8,070 nucleotides of DNA from a bacterium (GTDB lineage: Bacteria; Muiribacteriota; Ozemobacteria; Ozemobacterales; Ozemobacteraceae), in assembly GCA_016192885.1 (NCBI GenBank), contig JACPTH010000274.1:1-8070 (forward strand). The letters are read 5' to 3'. The position numbers and the translations under genes are program-made. Under the pieces are notes generated by a model. That model was not told the DNA's origin, searched no databases, and worked only from the letters and a program-made list of their open reading frames with translations. This document shows positions 5,683 to 8,070 of the stretch, in pieces; the first letter of the stretch is position 1, and each line of letters begins with the position of its first letter.

Positions 5683-7266
5683 ATGGATTCGCAAACTTTT
5701 CTTGATTATCTTAATATTCGGCATCCTTTCCCCATTTATAAAAATCTCCCCGTTGCAAAACTTATTGAAAAATCAATCCTTAGGGAAGAAGGAATTCTCG
5801 CTAACAATGGTGCGTTGGTGGTTGAAACCGGAAATAGAAAGGGGCGATCCCCCAAAGACAAGTTCATTGTCAAAAACCCTGAACTAGATAAAGATGTTTG
5901 GTGGGGACAAGCAGGTAACCCTCTATCCCAAGAATCGTGGGAAACCCTTGTGAAACAGATTAGAGTTTATCTGGAAAGACGCGAGATTTTCGTTTTTGAC
6001 GGTTTTGCGGGAGTTGATCCGGATTACAGAATTCAGATTAGAGTTATTGCTGAAAAAGCTTGGCATGCCCTTTTCGCTCAAACTTTGTTTATTCCCCCAA
6101 ATCCATCCGATGTTCTTTCCCAAAACCCGGATTTTACGGTCGTAAATGTTTGCGGGTTGTCCCTAGAGAACTTCAAAAATATGGGGCTTAATTCCGAAGC
6201 GTTCATTGTTATTAATTTCCCGGAGCGAACGGTTCTGATCGGAGGAACTCAATATGCCGGGGAAATTAAAAAGAGCATTTTTTCGATATTTAACTACCTG
6301 TTACCGAAAAAGAATGTCCTCCCTATGCATTGCTCGGCTAATATAGGCTCTGGGGGGGACGCCGCCCTTTTTTTTGGTCTTTCCGGGACAGGAAAAACCA
6401 CTTTGTCCGCAGACCCGCAAAGAAAACTAATCGGCGACGACGAACATGGCTGGACCGGCAAGGGAATTTTTAATTTTGAAGGCGGGTGTTATGCTAAGTG
6501 CATAAGACTCTCAAAAGAAGCGGAACCCCAAATTTTTTATGCCATTAAATTCGGGTCCATATTGGAAAATGTCGTTGTTACCGAACAACGCTTTCCTGAT
6601 TTTAACGATGAAAGTATTACCGAAAACACTCGGGCAACGTACCCCATAAGTCATATTGAAAACTCCCTCCCCTCAGGAATGTGCGGACACCCCAAAAATA
6701 TTTTTTTCCTTGCAGCTGACGCTTTTGGGGTTCTCCCCCCCATAGCCAGGCTTTCCCCGGATCAGGCCATGTACCACTTTTTGTCGGGGTATACGGCTAA
6801 ATTGGCCGGAACGGAATCGGGAATATTAAAGCCTGTGACGACTTTTTCAGCTTGTTTTGGCGCCCCTTTTCTGGTTTACCACCCTTTTGCCTACGCTCAT
6901 ATGCTTGGGCAGGCCATGCAGCCCCATGGGACCAACATATGGCTAGTAAACACCGGATGGAACGGAGGAGGCTTCGGTTTAGGAAAAAGAATGAAAATTG
7001 AGGTGACTCGGGCTTTGCTAAATGCGGCCTTGGATGAAACGCTTGGAAAAGTTCAATATTATTCCGATCCTGTTTTTGGTTTCAACGTTCCTCTTGAGTG
7101 CCCAAATGTACCTTCTAAAATGTTAAATCCAAAAAGCGCCTGGCAAGACCCTGCGGCTTATGATCGTTCCATAAAAGAGCTTGCTATTCGGTTTTGCGAG
7201 AATTTTAAACCCTTTGAAGACAGTGTTACCGAGCAGGTTAAAAATTCCGGCCCTCGCATTCCATGA
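5683..7266 (+). CDS. pckA: Phosphoenolpyruvate carboxykinase (ATP)
   Basis: PckA turns oxaloacetate plus ATP into phosphoenolpyruvate, ADP and CO2 in the cytosol. It is the first committed step of gluconeogenesis from TCA intermediates, or the reverse fixation step in some anaerobes. Numbering from the alternative ATG at 5677 (529 residues), the sequence shows GRSPKDKF with Arg57, GGTQYAGEIKKS with Tyr193 and Lys199, MHCSANIG with His218, the P-loop GLSGTGKTTLS (234-244, Lys240), the metal-binding GDDEHGW with Asp255, and ENTRATYP with Arg319. From Tyr193 on these sit a constant 14 residues before E. coli Y207, K213, H232, K254, D269 and R333, so the catalytic set is complete. Length and order match the ATP-type family; the GTP-type enzyme has a different sequence. 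Runs of seven G and eight T near 6353-6374 do not break the frame. The gene stands alone, divergent from the pilT-like gene. Confidence 0.97.
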   Translation: MDSQTFLDYLNIRHPFPIYKNLPVAKLIEKSILREEGILANNGALVVETGNRKGRSPKDKFIVKNPELDKDVWWGQAGNPLSQESWETLVKQIRVYLERREIFVFDGFAGVDPDYRIQIRVIAEKAWHALFAQTLFIPPNPSDVLSQNPDFTVVNVCGLSLENFKNMGLNSEAFIVINFPERTVLIGGTQYAGEIKKSIFSIFNYLLPKKNVLPMHCSANIGSGGDAALFFGLSGTGKTTLSADPQRKLIGDDEHGWTGKGIFNFEGGCYAKCIRLSKEAEPQIFYAIKFGSILENVVVTEQRFPDFNDESITENTRATYPISHIENSLPSGMCGHPKNIFFLAADAFGVLPPIARLSPDQAMYHFLSGYTAKLAGTESGILKPVTTFSACFGAPFLVYHPFAYAHMLGQAMQPHGTNIWLVNTGWNGGGFGLGKRMKIEVTRALLNAALDETLGKVQYYSDPVFGFNVPLECPNVPSKMLNPKSAWQDPAAYDRSIKELAIRFCENFKPFEDSVTEQVKNSGPRIP

Positions 7267-7351
7267 TCTTTTATAGAAGGCTGCCAACTGGAAATGTTCT
7301 AATTCTCGTGGTATTATAAAAAGTGAGAAATAGGGCATGTTAATGTACTAT

Positions 7352-7393
7352 TGGGATAAGCTAATGATCCCATTTTGGAGTTTTTTCTTTTTT
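7352..7393 (+). terminator. Weak hairpin plus T-rich tract between pckA and the TPR gene
   Basis: TGGGAT (7352-7357) pairs with ATCCCA (7367-7372) around a nine-base loop, followed by TTTTGG and then a T-rich run at about 7381-7393. The stem is short and the T run is not immediate. It could be the pckA terminator or just the T-rich leader of the next gene. Confidence 0.25.
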
Positions 7394-7394
7394 C

Positions 7395-7400
7395 GAGGAG
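7395..7400 (+). promoter_or_regulatory. Ribosome binding site GAGGAG of the exported TPR gene
   Basis: GAGGAG lies eight bases before the ATG at 7409. It decides that start over the in-frame upstream ATGs at 7343 and 7364, which would put 15-22 extra residues before an otherwise normal signal peptide. Confidence 0.7.
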
Positions 7401-7408
7401 CGGGATTT

Positions 7409-8070
7409 ATGAAAAAACAAATTCTTCTTTTTTTCTTTTTCATTTTAACTTTTTTTGCGGTCATTGCTTGGGGAGCGGCATCAAATCCTGATGCCACAAA
7501 ACTTTTTCAACAAGCTGAAGAGGCGTTTAAGGGCAAAGATTTAGATAAAGCCGCGGGATTGCTGACCGAAGCTTTAAAGAAAGAGCCGGATAACGCTGTT
7601 TACCGATATATTTTCGCAAAAATCCTTCTGAACAAAAGTGATTTTATCACCGCCAAAGAGCATATGGATGTCGTCGCAAAATCCCGCCCCTCTCAAGAGA
7701 AAGGCGAAGATTACAATAAAAAACTCAAAGACTTTAAGAAAAAGATCAAGGACCTTCAGAAAACCTTCAATGATGAAGGAGAAAAAAAATTCGCCGTTTT
7801 CTTGAAAAACCAAAGCAGCAAAGATAAATTAAAATTGGCGGTTACCCTTTACCAGGCTTTTAGGCTAAACCCGCCCCTTCGCTATAAAAATTATGAAGAA
7901 TTGAAATCAGCTGGGGACACTTACGAGAGCGCGTTGAAAGGTAAAGAAGGTTTGAAGGGCCCGATGCTTCAACTTGCATTTCTTTTCGAAATTTCGAACA
8001 AAAAGAACAAAGCCGCCGAACTTTACATGAAAGCCTTAGATTACGTCCAAGACCCGAATGAGGAATACGT
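7409..8070 (+). CDS. Exported TPR-repeat protein (partial, runs off the window)
   Basis: At least 220 codons are open to the window end, with no stop. The N-terminus is a classic Sec signal: MKKQ, then a Phe/Leu-rich hydrophobic stretch to about residue 20, then AWGAAS as a likely cleavage region. There is no lipobox Cys. The mature part starts with TPR-like helices: ATKLFQQAEEAFKGKDLDKA and LLTEALKKEPDN (about 29-62), then a second pair to about 95. A Lys-rich helical stretch (about 100-128) follows, and another TPR-like pair at about 185-216 (LQLAFLFEISNKKNKAAELY). The protein is therefore periplasmic or surface-associated and built to bind other proteins; the partner is not known from this sequence. 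It lies 142 nt after pckA with its own strong ribosome binding site, so it is probably transcribed separately. Confidence 0.85.
   Translation, partial: MKKQILLFFFFILTFFAVIAWGAASNPDATKLFQQAEEAFKGKDLDKAAGLLTEALKKEPDNAVYRYIFAKILLNKSDFITAKEHMDVVAKSRPSQEKGEDYNKKLKDFKKKIKDLQKTFNDEGEKKFAVFLKNQSSKDKLKLAVTLYQAFRLNPPLRYKNYEELKSAGDTYESALKGKEGLKGPMLQLAFLFEISNKKNKAAELYMKALDYVQDPNEEY

Overview
The window looks like a piece of a chromosome, roughly 40-45% GC by eye, from a Gram-negative-type environmental bacterium. Evidence for this is a lipobox protein, a type IV pilus retraction-type ATPase, a Sec-exported TPR protein and ATP-dependent PEP carboxykinase. Short palindromic and heptad-phased repeats lie between the genes. 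Nothing here fixes the phylum, and no phage, plasmid, IS transposase, CRISPR or RNA gene is visible.

Layout: positions 1-84 carry an open frame that may be the tail of an upstream gene. Positions 85-430 are non-coding, with an inverted pair of 7-nt-period repeats (units TCAGCNN). A plus-strand cluster follows: a lipoprotein with a carboxypeptidase-regulatory-like fold (431-1780), a small two-TPR protein (1820-2161), and a 49-residue cysteine-containing micro-protein (2222-2371) that is easy to miss. Positions 2372-2833 are a convergent intergenic region holding three different repeat elements plus a long-stem hairpin. On the minus strand, 5597 down to 2834 is a large HEAT-repeat/PilT fusion gene. 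It is broken near 3314 by an apparent 35-nt deletion that removes the conserved 'GHLVF.TLHT' segment and shifts the frame. A 79-bp divergent promoter region separates it from pckA (5683-7266, plus strand), which looks intact in every catalytic motif. The window ends inside a Sec-exported TPR protein (7409 to beyond 8070).

How the genes relate: the lipoprotein, TPR protein and micro-protein lie on one strand with 39- and 60-nt gaps and may be co-transcribed, but nothing shows a shared function. pckA is a metabolic gene that happens to diverge from the pilT-like gene. The two most noteworthy items are the roughly 530-residue HEAT-repeat N-terminus on a PilT-type ATPase and the precise lesion in its ATPase domain, which is either a real pseudogene or an assembly or sequencing error. 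I did not find convincing evidence of a wholly new multi-gene system.
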